From Brassica napus (lineage: Eukaryota > Streptophyta > Magnoliopsida > Brassicales > Brassicaceae), in the NCBI RefSeq assembly GCF_020379485.1, contig NC_063445.1, positions 56,073,422-56,137,421 on the forward strand: DNA of 64,000 nt, written 5' to 3'. Position 1 is the first letter of the stretch; each line of letters opens with the position of its first letter. The notes beneath the pieces were generated by a model. It was not told where the DNA came from. It did no database searches and was given only the letters and a program-made list of their open reading frames with translations. Made by a program: the position numbers and the translations under genes. Positions 23,168-35,795 of the stretch are shown here, one piece after another.

Positions 23168-26100
23168 TTATATGTTTCTGATGCTGTGGTCTTTTTTCAA
23201 TTTCTTTTGTGCACGCGACTGCTTGATGTTATTGTTTTCGTCATCGTTGTGGTTTTCATCTCCACTTTGGAGATGAGGTCGAACCTTCCGATGAACTTCT
23301 TCTTCCTGAGATTAAAAGAAAAGTTATAAGAGATCAAAATTCATCTATATCATCATATTTTTGGTTTTCCTTTTCAAAACATTTATCTTAATTTTCTCCA
23401 AAAACATTTATTTTAAATAAGAAAAGTAAAATAGTAATAAAATAAATAATGGGGCCATAAATAATTGATAAACAATAATATAATATATTTCAAATTTTAA
23501 ATAATCTATTAATGTTACTAACCCAAAAATACTATTTATTTTGTTCTTCTTTTGATATTTCTTAGATTTTATATATTTAAACTTTTTTCTAAACAGATAT
23601 AGAAATTAAAATTAGAAACAATGGAAGCGTACCTCTTGAGGCTGTTTAGAGAGCTTGATTTGTACAGAGATCCTTGACCTGGACAAGTCCACTCCTGATT
23701 TTTGAAGTGTTTCTGACAATGTTTTCAATAACCTATATTCCAAGTAATTTTTTTTAATTAAAATTTCTCTTTAGTCTTATAACTTTGACTAGGGTTGAAA
23801 TTAAACTCACCCTTGGGAGTAAACACTTGATATATTGATCGTGCCCTTATGAATAGAAAGCTCCTCTACCTCCTCCTCTTCTCTCAGATTTTCACATTCC
23901 ATTGCAGCAACATCTGATGATGAAACTGGACAAAGCTGTGACAATTCTGGAGAGAAGAAACTGTTCCTTTGACCCAACACAGGAAACGAAGTCGTATCCA
24001 TTGCCCTTTTCAGACACTGTTGATGCTCCATGTCGACGGCTTGAGCCTCTGCGAGGACTGGAACAGTTCCTTCAGGTGGCTGTTGATGTTTTTGTTTTAG
24101 ATTAGTTTAAACAAAATAATAGACAAATTAGAAGAAGGTTCAAGCTAAGAGTTACCTCGTGTTTGTCTACTTTCTCTTGTAAGAAGTGAATGTATTGAAT
24201 AACCTGTATCATTATATATGTTTAAAGTAAGTTTGTGTGAAAAGAACAGATTCACAGAAACTTCTATTACTCATACCTCTAGTAAGAATAGAGATGGCAT
24301 TTTGACCGCAGCCCGCGGGCCTGGCCCGTACAAGACCCATGCGGGGCGGATTTGGGTAAGGGTAATCGAAGCCCATTTAAAAGCGGGTCTCGCGGGTAAG
24401 TGTCATGCGGGTTTGGGCTTTTGCGGTCTAGGCTCAGCGGGTCTTGCGGGGTCGACATAACCCGCGACCACTTCCTCATTTGCTGTCTTTACACCTGAAA
24501 AAAAAGAGTCAAGAGACGAAAATGGCGATCAGGGTTCTCTACAGCACGACTCCACCAACGAGCACCAGAGGAGCAGCACCACCAACCGATTCTTCTTCTC
24601 CTCGACTAAGACCACCATCAGAGCTTCTCTCCATCTTCTTTCCACCACCACTGGAGCTTCTCTCCTTCCTCGAGCTTCCACTGGAACTCTCCATCTTCTC
24701 GTCCGAAGCAAGTTGCACCGTGCAACAACAACAACAACAACATCTTCTCAAGCTCACCCCAATGAAACATCATGTTTTGCATACCCGCGGGCCAGCCCGC
24801 AATGTCCTATGTAGTAAGCGGGGCGGGTTTGGGCAGAGGTTTAAGTACCGCGGGTCACGGCGGGCTTACCCGCAAAGAACCGCCGGAGAGAGAGACCGCA
24901 GCGGGGCGGGCCAATGCGGGGCGGGTGGTACCAAATGCCATCTCTAAGTAAGAATGACGCCTTGTCCCGCTTTTGGTCGCTGTTAGGGATCAATTGTCTC
25001 AACGTTTGAAATCTGTTTCATATATAGCTTGGATCAACTCTCACTCTCTTTGTAATCTACCAAACTAAATTCCATATCTTATTTGTAAACTCACCTATCA
25101 TTGATCTTGCTCCTCCTCCGTTGCTCTGTTGCAGAATGTTTTGACCTAGGAGTGTTCGGCTTTTGTTCGTTACCATGACCTTTCTTATCTACTTTGACTC
25201 TCAAATCCACTGTAAAGAAAAGATCACAAGTGACAACATCTTGTCAATTATATCGTTTAAGAAATGTAATCTAATGAGTGTTCAAGAAATGGTTAGACGT
25301 ATGGTAATTAGGCGTTTTAAAAAGAATTAGTGTTTAATTGGACTTCTAGGCGCCGTTTCAACAGATTTATTTAAAACCCTTTAAAATAAATCATTTAGTT
25401 TATACCGATTTACCCTGTAAGTGGACACACCTAAGCATCGCCTAGACCGATTTTAGAACATTGGATCTAATTAAGCCTTCTAGTGAATGACAAACCTCTC
25501 TGGGACTGACTAGTGGATGTGTTGCTCCCTTTATTCTTAACAAACTCTTCATCATCATCGTCCATATCATCCTCCTGAGAACTTCCTTTGGCAGACTTTA
25601 TCATGTCTATGAAACTCTGGCTCTGCCTCTTTCTTGTATGCCCTTTCTTCTCTATAGATTCATTCCACAGAGTGAACCCATTCTTTGCAGCGTAAGAGCT
25701 GCAATTAGAAACCGAATTATCCTCGACTGCGTTCCTCTCGTTACAGCTAGCTTGGGACACCGTAAACATCGGAGAGACCTTTGGTTTAGGAACTCGCTGA
25801 AGATGGTTATGATTCAAGTAAGGCATTTGACTGATCGTGTAAGTCCCTATACCACCGGGAAGCACGTGCTGGTTATGAACGTACGGTGACTTCAGCTCCG
25901 ACGATGCCACCGTTGTGCCATCACTACCTCTGGTCCCTTCCTCCTTGGCACTAGCTCTTGTTCCAACATGTTCGAACGGTTGTAGAAAATCATGAGTTTT
26001 CGGATACCCACCTGTTTATTATATATACATCATCGAAGGTTAGGACCAACGTTTTCTCAAAAGTATCTTTTACATAAAACAGAAAACATGATTAGTTTTT

Positions 26101-27105
26101 CATATAAAAAATGAAAATATATACGTAAACGCTAAATGCATACGGAAGCTCTTACACACATACGAGTTATGACAACACAGTAAATGAAGACATAAACAAT
26201 CTAATTGTACATACATGTACTGCCTGAGATTTATCTACATATACAAAGCTCATGTCGTATTGTACTTGCATGTCCGTACATTAGTCTTATTAAGAACATA
26301 CGCTGACAAAGTTCGTTAATAGTTTTAATCAATAAGATTAAAATTGGATCCGTAATTAGTAAACAGGTCCAACTAATCACATGGCATATACCCCACCTTC
26401 TATAACTAACATATCACACACAAGCACTCCAGATCTGGCCTCTAATTTATATATCACGTGACACAGCATTATCTAGATGTTTGTTTCAGAGCTAGACTTT
26501 TACATGAAAATGGTACTTATGTAGTTATATGTACTTTTTAACAGAACATAATGTGTGTTTTCAGACCAGATCTTCTGACACTAAACAAAAAATAAATAAA
26601 AAACAAACAAAAGTGGTTTTCAGATCTCATGTAACAAAATTAGATCTGACGGGTCATCGTCATCATTAACATAGAGATATTTATGACGACTTATATAAAA
26701 ATGGACTCTTCTTTTTGTTTTAATTTAATATGTTTGATAATTAGTAGTATTTTCATTACATCTCTCTTATTTCCCTCTACGAAGAAATACAAAATTAGTA
26801 ATAATATATATACCTTGAGATGAAGGCATTGGATCTGCAGGATGGACGTTGGAATTACTGCAGGCTGATAAAAAATCATGCGTTGGTTTTTTTCTCCCTG
26901 TAGAGAAAAGTCTTCTTAATAATCAAAAATTAAAATGAAAAAGACAATTATCTTTTATTATTATTACGATATTTTTCTTTAGTAACTTGTGAAAGAAAGA
27001 CGAGAATCCAGAACCTAAAAGAAAAGAAGAAGAAGAATCTGAAACATGTCGCGCTCTGTAATTATTACCTTGTGCTTCAAAGACACGAGAATGTGGAAAC
27101 TCCAT
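23168..27105 (-). pseudogene. BIM1: BIM1-like bHLH transcription factor, disrupted by a hAT element
   Basis: BIM proteins are atypical bHLH factors that partner BES1 in brassinosteroid-regulated transcription in the nucleus. Coding exons: 27069-27105, 26814-26897, 25496-26011, 25095-25209, 24277-25012 (with insertion), 24156-24203, 23811-24079, 23633-23732 and 23168-23305. Without the insertion they give 458 residues, every junction in phase. The N-terminus MEFPHSRVFEAQG, the GRKKPTHDFL and GYPKTHDFLQPFEHVG words, an acidic stretch, the basic region SKHSATEQRRRSKINDRFQ, helix 2 continuing into VIQYIHFLQEKVDKHE, and a C-terminal KGTINISSVYSQG block all fit BIM1. A 658-bp element splits the codon after DKASFL in helix 2. 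Read-through adds about 30 residues, then reaches TAA. The gene is otherwise open, so the insertion looks young. It could still function if the element is spliced out, or if another allele lacks it. Confidence 0.85.
24289..24946. mobile_element. Non-autonomous hAT element in the BIM1 exon
   Basis: The ends are perfect 14-bp inverted repeats (TAGAGATGGCATTT at 24289-24302; inverse at 24933-24946), flanked by the perfect 8-bp duplication AGTAAGAA at 24281-24288 and 24947-24954. Subterminal regions are strikingly GC-rich, built of GCGGG/CCCGC words. The middle (about 24480-24780) is different in composition: a Ser/Pro-rich open frame with a CAACAA run that could be a captured exon fragment. No transposase is present. 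Confidence 0.92.
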
Positions 27106-27434
27106 CAACCACAGCTTTTAACTTAAAACGTTAGATTATGTGGTGGTTGAAATTCGAGAGATACTCCCTTAGATCTGCGACTTATAGCTGCAGATTTAAG
27201 ATAAGACTTTGTTGAGAATTGGAGCTTGAAACTATCTGAATTATGAGAGAAAATCTATCGAACTCTCAGATTCTAACGATCGATCTGACTCTAAATTACA
27301 AAACAATCATAATTAAACCATAATTCAGCAAAAAATAATAATAATCGAATTTCAAACCAAGAGAATGTTAGTAAAATCTAAGTGAAACCATGAAGTAATT
27401 AAGAGATTCAATAGAGACGTAAGAATGTTAGTAC

Positions 27435-27572
27435 CTTGTAGATGATAGATGAATCTACCATGCACAATTGTCACCTCGCAGATGAGGGAGAGAGCTTTCT
27501 CACTTTCTTGGCCGATTCTCTCTGTCTGTCTCTTTGTTTAGGAGATGAGGAACTGGAGTTCTTTTTATAAAA
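27435..27572 (-). promoter_or_regulatory. BIM1-like leader exon and TATA box
   Basis: TTATAAAAAG on the minus strand at about 27563-27572 is a probable TATA box. A 5' leader exon appears to run to CTACAAG at 27435, followed by GTAC, so an intron would separate it from the start codon at 27105. CT-rich leader sequence lies between. Confidence 0.4.
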
Positions 27573-27957
27573 TCGTTATTACAGTTTAAGTAGTAACTCA
27601 GTTCATCTAAACGACGTTAAGTTAACGGTGTTATGTTACGTAATTTAACGGCGTCATGGGAGTGTTTTGTCTACTTGCGTCGTCGAAAGATAATAGGGGT
27701 TTATCCATTTAGCGGCGCCAAAAGAAAAAAAAAAGTAACGCAAAAATACTCGCACACTATTTTTATTTACTTTAAGACGAAGTTCAATTTAATGTCTTGA
27801 TTTATTAGAAACCCAAGATTTCTGTTTTTTTGGTGTTTCTACAGTGATTTTTCTAAAAAATTTAGAAATGTATAGATGAAAAAGACTTGATATATAGTTT
27901 AGACTCAGAAGAAAGAATAAAAAAAAAAGTCTAGTTTAGACTTGTCAAAAAATATTC

Positions 27958-28757
27958 ACTAGTTGTTGAATCTAATACAAATATACAAACTAAGGTTTTT
28001 GTTTTCATTTATTTTTATATAAATATTTTGTTTTCATTTCTAAATTGATATATATTATAATATATATGTGTCTATCAATTTTTAAAACATAATAAGTTTA
28101 CGGTATATTTTTTCATTGAATAGATTGTTTCAAACTTTCACATATATTTGTATCTTCTTCTATATACATATATTTTTCGGATTATTTTTTCATTATTAAA
28201 ATCATAACTATATATATAAAGATTAGTAAAATATTTTTTTATTGTTATATTCAAAGATATTGTAACATTTCACAAATTTAGAAAGTTTTTAAAAAATTAA
28301 ACGTTCCGCTTCATAGATTTATATTATCGAGTAAATAACTAAACATTTAGTTTTGTTTAATTTTTAAAATAAACTATATAGTTTAATATTTGTTTTCATT
28401 GGTTTAAGGTAGTAAAGATTAACCATTGTTAGATAATATGATTTTTTTATTTAAAAAAAATATTTATAATTTTAAAAGTTAACATCGATAAATATTTAAA
28501 TAATTAACATATGGAGATATAATATTACAACATTAAATTATATCTATTTAATTTATACTATCTATAAATCTAATGGATCATTTATTGTTTAAATCTAATT
28601 ATTGATAGCCCAATAAAAATTTCTGGTAGACCCAAAATTTAAATGATAAGATTAGAGATTAAATATAACATGATTTTTTAGAAATATGTACATTATGTCC
28701 ATTTTAAAAAAAAAACACACATGAATCAAGGTTGTGACTTGTGTTTTAATATATAAG
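27958..28757 (-). mobile_element. Helitron, related to the one at 59343-60143
   Basis: On the minus strand it begins TCTTATATATTAAAACACAA at about 28757. It runs in the same order as the plus-strand Helitron at 59343-60143, including the blocks around TTATTGGGCTATCAATA and GGTTTTTGTTTTCATTT. The 3' terminus near 27958 is degraded: CACTAGTTGTTGAATC instead of the GC stem plus CTAG. There is no coding content. Confidence 0.6.
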
Positions 28758-28996
28758 ATATGGATGTATAATATTACAACATTAAATTACATCTATTTAA
28801 TTTATACTATCTATAAATCTAATGGATCATCTATTATTTAAATCCAATTATTGATAGCCCAATAAAAATTTTTGGTAGATTCAAAATTTAAATGATAAGA
28901 TTAGAGATTAAATGTAACATGATTTTCTAGAAATAGGTACATTAAGTCCATTTTTCAAAAAAACACATATGAATCAAGGTTGTGACTCGTGTTTTA
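28758..28996 (-). mobile_element. Second 5' fragment of the same Helitron family
   Basis: About 240 bp that repeat the first 240 bp of the neighbouring Helitron in the same orientation. Both read TATATATTAAAACAC, then CACAACCTTGATTCAT, then the Helitron body. It joins the neighbour head to tail, giving a partial tandem duplication. Confidence 0.55.
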
Positions 28997-29666
28997 ATAT
29001 ATACTCCTAATATACTACCACCCTCTTAACTCACATGCATTATTTTATTTCACATGTTTATTATTTATATTTATTTTTGGTGATCCCGATTTAGATCCTT
29101 TAATATTTATTGCTCCGCAAGTAAAAGATAAATACTGTATTTGATTCATTGGCAACAGTGGCCAGTGGATGACCTCCGTGTCCTTCCAAGCCTGCAAAAG
29201 TACATGCTCACATTATCTTTTAGTCTGTACTCTCTGCACCCTCAGACTCTTTTGAATTGTGGATAAAATCTAAAGTACTATTCTGATAATAATTAGGAGG
29301 TCACATATATACTTGAATGGGTTAATTGATAAGTAATAATATGATACTTTCCCCTAGATAAATGGATTGGTATACAATTAAGTTTCTCCAAAAGAATAAT
29401 TGGGTATTCTCAAAACAAGCAAAAAAGAAAAGAAAAGAAAAGAAATCAAGCTATTTTATTAACTACTCGCGTGACCAATGAAACAGTAAATACCTTTTTA
29501 GTTTTAAGTTAGTGACGAATTTAACTAGTGTAGAAAAGAAATCAATCACGTATATATTAAAAGTGAAACATTACAACATTTTGAGGTATTTGTGTATCAT
29601 TACCACAATAATTTTTAGAATTTCTAGAGAAATAGGTTGGTCCATCTAAACATATAACAAGCTTTT

Positions 29667-29777
29667 AACCCGCAGTTCGATCCCCGTTGGCCATCAGAAT
29701 TTAACATTGCACTTCTGGGGCCCACAAAATAGTCGGTTGATCTTGGTCGCCGGACACTGTGGTTAAATAAAAAAAAT
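29667..29777 (+). mobile_element. Short SINE with 15-bp target duplication
   Basis: Flanked by ATATAACAAGCTTTT at 29652-29666 and 29778-29792. The body starts AACCCGCAGTTCGATCCCCG, which contains a strong Pol III B box (GTTCGATCC), and ends with an A-rich tail. The A box is missing, so it is 5'-truncated. Confidence 0.75.
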
Positions 29778-30781
29778 ATATAACAAGCTTTTTATTAAAC
29801 TAACTATAAATTAATTATTAATTTTCTTTATTCTTTCTATAAATAAAAATTAAGGAATTGTCTAATGTAGCTAAAATATATATGACAATTAATGATGTTT
29901 AATAATAAAGATTTGATAAAAATAGTGTATTCTCTATCATTTTTTTTTCAATTTTAACTTATTAAAATAAATTAAAAAACCACACTAACCATATAATAAA
30001 ATTTAGATTTTTCCGTATATGTTATATTTTGAATTTTTAAAAATGACTATAAATTATTAAAATTGTTAAAAGTCTCACATTAAATTTTTTGTGAACCATA
30101 GTTTAAATTTATTTTATGACAAGATACAAATGATTACAAAATCATATAAGTATAAAAACTCATTTATTAAATATTAAGATTAAATATATATATATATATT
30201 AATATCATTTAAATCAACAATATACCATATAAAACACATAAATATTTTAATTTTGAAATTTTATTTGAACAATTTTTTTTGATAAAAGTTACTGAATTTT
30301 TAACTTTTAATATATTTATTATTTTATAATGTGTAAAAAATATAGAATACGTAAAAATAATTTCTATAATGTTCATCCTGCATAAGACAAGACGTAGATC
30401 TTAATCTAATCTAGTTAGTTTTAAACTGGTGACGAGTTTAGTTAGCGAGATGATGCAAATACTTATTTTCAATAATTTAAAAAATATAGCAATATATTCG
30501 TTTGACCAAAAAAGCAAAATATTCGTATAACTTTGTATAGTCATGCGTATGCACATCTTTTATATATTATTGTTTATACGCGTGGTGGCAAAGGTTGCCA
30601 CAATAATGATCGTAACGAGATAGCCATACGATCTTACGTTAACTATAGTTTTTTTTTTTTTTGTAACTGGTTACCTATAGTTTTTAAATGGAAATAAACA
30701 CGGCTCGGCAGTGGCATATATATATATATATCTTCTTTTTATACGTTTAAATATATTTATGATGTTTCCAATAATAATATA

Positions 30782-31040
30782 TTTCCTCCGTTTCAAAAAT
30801 AAAATCATATTTTATAAAAAAAAATTGTTTCAAAAAGATATATGTTTTATTTTTTCAATAAATTAATTAATTGCAAATTGTAAACTTCAAAAAACATAAT
30901 AGTGTTTATAAATATTTTATTCATTAAAAATTGTGAGAAATAGTTGATAATGAAAAATAATAGATTGGTGATTAAAAATTTATATGTTTCTTAATAAATA
31001 TGAAAATCTTAAAACATACATCTTTCTGAAACAGATGGAG
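30782..31040. mobile_element. Stowaway MITE
   Basis: Ends TTTCCTCCGTTTCAAAAAT and the inverse of TACTCCATCTGTTTCAGAAA, flanked by TA dinucleotides. This is the Tc1/mariner-type Stowaway layout. It is AT-rich and non-coding. Confidence 0.75.
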
Positions 31041-34000
31041 TATTAGATACACTACTAAAATAAACTGAAAAGGGAGAACTTATTAGAGCTATTGAAAATA
31101 TTTTTTTGTTAGAAGTCTAGATGAATCACGAGTTGATCAATTTAAAGTATATTATATGGGGCAATCTATGTATACAATGTGAAAATACATGACAATTATA
31201 AGCTCTCATATATGTGAGATGTAACAATATATGTATGTGGTTCTTTCTTTTTCTTTTGAAAATGTGTTGTTATATACCTAATTAATGTCCTATACAGTTG
31301 TATTTATAAGAATATTTATGCATAACTAAATAGACTTAATAAATTAAAGAAAGCGTATATAGAATAATAATTAGTGTTGGGTCACAAGAAGAAGAGTAGT
31401 ATATAGAATAGGGAAATAGGAAAAGAACACTCTCACATGCTCTCTCCACTACTTTGTCTCGTGAGTTGTTAGGTTATCTCTCTAAACACGCTTTCTCCAT
31501 CCCTAACCTATATTAGGCCCATGAATTTATTAAATAATACTGACTAAAATGTATTGAATCATCACTAGCTAAAATGTGCAGATTCTCTAGAATGGACTTA
31601 ATTAACACAAAGTTTATGAATATCGTTTACCATGTTTATAATGGCTATGGCTGTTGTTTCCTGCGTACGGTTAGTGTCAGGAGATCAATTGATGTCCATT
31701 GTAAATGAGAAAAAATTTATGTCCATTGTGTTTTTAGGCTAAGAATGATTAATAGAGTTATGCAGACCACACTTTCATGGCACATAACAAGAATAAAAAG
31801 ATGACCGCATCAAAACACGTGCGACGTCGGTTTCGTGGTAGAGATGGGGCCACGTGAGCCGGTGGGTCTACTCACGTGCCAAAAACTATTACAACATCAA
31901 GAGTCGGCGGGAGTGAGGACAATCGCAGGGGCACTTTGGATATATGCATCATTCGTAGGTCCATTTCAAGATAAGACCCAAACTAATAGTTCCAAGTTAT
32001 CTTTTGTGAGGGTGTATTAGTGTCAAAATTAACGGCCAATGCAGCCTTTTTTATCACTCACTGTTGCCCCCTTAAGGCAGCTAATCCGTGACGGTAGAGG
32101 TTAGGCAACATAATAATAGCTCGAGATCTCATCAAAGGAGAAAGGATATTAGTTCCAAAGTAATGGCCAATAATCGTGGATGTCTTTGGTCACAATCCGT
32201 CTGATACACGAAGTCCCTTTTCATTACACAAAGCTAGACATCATATTGCCCAAATTCGAGTTAGAAACTATGAATGTACAGGCGACGAAAATCTTCTAGG
32301 TTCTGTAAGAGCCATGAACATAAGATTCAAGCTTTTAGTTTGACCAATCGCAAACAAAAAGTTAGACCCAAATACTATTTTAATACCAATTACTTAACCA
32401 ATAATGTTGATATGAATTGGTACAAGACGGCGATTCATCTTAATCCATCTATTTATAAATATTGGTCTTTGTAAATTATTATCACAATTAACAGAGTTAG
32501 TTTCCCTTTTTTAAGTTTCCTTAACGTAGTCGCTACCCTATAAAATCCTAAATTGTATTATTCTACGTACTTAGCTTACTTTTTATTATAGTTTAGTTCT
32601 AGATAAACTAATTGAAGATTCCATCACATCCAGCAGGTTCTTGTACACACAAACACTTGATATAAATTATCAGAATATTTATATATTTAAAACAAGGGAA
32701 AATATTACTAGGATCTTTAGAAAATTCTTCCCCTCCAATTTTGGTCTATAATAAAAAAAGATTAACACTGAAAATAATTAGAGATGCGAGAAAGTCGATT
32801 ATATTTTCAAGAACCAAAGTCAATTTCACATAAGGTCTATCATTTTTAAAAGTCCATTCGGTGTTTTTAATTTTTTTTAAATATAAGCATAAACCTAATT
32901 ATTTAAAGTATAATGCTTTTCCAGATTATATTTTTTTTTACATCCATTGTTTAATTAAATAAACTGGTTATTGTAAAATAGTTATTTATATACAAAATAG
33001 TGTATGGGACTGAGCTGGGAGCATCGCATATGTGTTATCTGTCTTCTTTCTCTTTTCTTTTTTTTCACTTTTTTATGAAGGCAATTAGTTGTCCTAATCA
33101 TTATCTGTTTTATCTTCTTCCTTACTCGTACAATTTAAGTAGTTTAAGTCTAATGGTCTGACATGGTGTAAACAAATTTCCTTACAACATGGATATTCCT
33201 TTCCTCACGAATCATCTTAGGGATCAGTTAACAAATATATCCTCTATTTTCTAATATATTTTCTTGCGTGTCTTGTGATGAAATGAAACTAGATTAAATA
33301 ATTATTGAATAATACGTCTCCAATTAATAACTACGTAATTAAACTGGGATTAAAGTATATGAGACGTGGCAGTTTATTGACGTAGGTCGCACCGTATCAC
33401 GTGATACGAAAAGTTTTACTTGCCTACCTCACTTCGCTCTATCACGTGGCCAACTCAACCAGCTCTATTATTGCGGGTCCCACCTAATGTTTTACAATAT
33501 CCCGTTTCAGTTTTTTTTTTTCAGTTTTATGTATTAACTAAAAACTATAGACATAAAAAATCAAAGTGTTTCAAAAAAAAAAAAAAGACAAAAAATCATA
33601 ATAGTCTCTTTAATGAGCGTATATTATTTCAAATTTACTTGAAAATCTACTATGAATAATTACCAGACAGAAGATTTAAGAGATCAATAACATTTTTAAA
33701 TTGTTTAAATATTTTTGATAATTATAGGCCATACAATGTATGTATAATATCTAGGTCTGATCCACATGGTAAGCCACATAACCTACGAATTAAAACACAT
33801 GGGTTAGTTATAAAATTCTACGCAACAAATTTTTATTATTTATATATTTTCTATAAAATATTAGGGTTACAAGCAAAATTTATAATGTATAGACGGATAC
33901 TAATACTTTTGGAATTTGGAATGCCAATTAACAACACTGGTTGTGCTTAAGACCAACCTTGAACATAACTTTTTAGTGAAATAGTTTTTTTCCTCGTAAA

Positions 34001-35795
34001 TCTCTCGAGAGTTATATTAATTAAGGATGTATGGTATTTAGAATCTAAACTCTAATACTATATTAAATTCGGAACTTAAAATTAATTGGTAATTAATCAA
34101 TTGATCTTAACCTTTTATACTTAGGTTAATTCCTTGAATTTTCCCGGGTGGAATAGTTTATCTCTAATATATTACCTAAGTTATTGACTTGCATACGTCT
34201 ATAAACTTAACTTAGGGGACATAGAAACCGGTAAACACAAAAGTCAGGGCACGTGAGGAGAGAAGCGCCGCTCATGTGTGCCCATTCCTTGCCGTTAACT
34301 AATGTGCCACAATGACTGTCGTCTAGCATGCGCTGGGCCCCGTGCACTGGCTCATTGGCTCTTTCTTTTCCAGTCGCCGTTTATTGCCAAAGCCGAGTTT
34401 GCGGTTTAGAGTGACAATGTGACATATGGTGAATGGTCGCTCTCTAATTCTACTGTAAATTCAGTTTGGTATCACAACCCGAATAAGGTGGAAACCAAAA
34501 TTAAAACCTCTGCTTGGTAAAAACCACTGCACCTCTGCTTCTCTAGTTGGTGTTAGAGGAAGACTCATCTTTGATTCGTTCAACTCTTTATTTATTTTGG
34601 TTCTGCCATGACTTGAGTTTTCCTGCTTCATTTTTATACATGTGAGACGCTTCTCTCAAGTCTCGTCTATCCTCCTTTAGTTTCTTTTTCATGAATCTTT
34701 TATCTATGATTATAGAAATAATATTCAATGTCCACAATAAAATTTATTCCATTCTTTTGTTCAACCCAACCACCAAATATGCACTTATAGTAAATATTTA
34801 ATTAAAGTGTTTGCACACAAAGTTACAATAACTTTTTTTTTTGTTAAAATAACTTGGTAAGTGAATTCTCTCCTTCACCGTGTGTTCCCCGAAGCCCGAA
34901 CGTTTCGTTATATGGCCACATTCCCACTATGGCTAGACATCTTCAAGAAGCCCATTTCATATAGCCCGGTCATTCTTTAGTCCTTGTTCTTGATTCAGAT
35001 CTGACTTTGATCCATATCACTATCATTCTTACTTTAAACTTCTAAAGGAAACCTTTAATTAGGTTTATTACTCTGTTATATGTGTGGTCAACTGTTATAT
35101 GTATTAACCTTCATTTTCATAAATGATTCGGTACTAATCTAAATTCAAGATAGAATTGTCCGCTTTTTCTGTTCTTAATCAGTTCACGTACTTATTTTAT
35201 ATGTATATACACTACAGTATATCCCATGTTGTTTGGTTAAACAGGTATCTTCAGCTAAATCTAACTACCGGAATTTAATATCTAAAGCCATTTTTCTAAA
35301 AACAATAGTTTGTATAAGTAAAGTGAGAATGTTAATCAAAACTTCCAGGTAAGAGATAATTTACATAAACAAAATTTTCAATTATCAATATGATTTTTCT
35401 CTCCTAGTTTAAGCATTGACGGCGAGAGAGGGACTGAAATATTCACTTGAATTTTTCAACTAACCGCTTGAAAAATTGCGATTTCCAGTTAAGAACTCAG
35501 ATAATTATAAAATTATTTTTCTTAACAACCAATAACTAAACATGTGTAATTGTGTATAGTGACATTAATAACCAAAAACGTCTCTTCTGAATACATACAA
35601 AAGCTAACAAAAGTACCACCTGAGAAAAGCTTGTGTCGGCGTGCCGCCTACCATGATCAGTAGTAGATACATGTAAAACGTAAAAGAAAAAAAAACTATC
35701 AAAGGCCGAGTAGTGATGCACCAAAATTGAAGCCTCATTGGGAAATATAGGCTCATGTTTCATGTTAAACACACACACACACACACGTAGTTCTG

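Larger units (their letters stand above)
27573..35795. other. Intergenic region between BIM1 and RGF1
   Basis: No gene is recognised. It contains the Helitron pair (27958-28996), a SINE (29667-29777) and a Stowaway MITE (30782-31040). A less AT-rich part at about 31800-31900 has three CACGTG boxes (31816, 31851 and 31873), and further G-boxes lie at about 33398, 33443 and 34250. The block 34240-34420 is also higher in GC than its surroundings. The open frames at 31835-32020, 32274-32474 and 33420-33659 show no domain. Confidence 0.5.

Noticed and set aside
24444..24947. 167-codon plus-strand open frame with Ser/Pro and Gln runs
   Set aside because: It lies wholly in the non-autonomous hAT element and is built from its GC-rich ends and a low-complexity middle; no domain is recognised.
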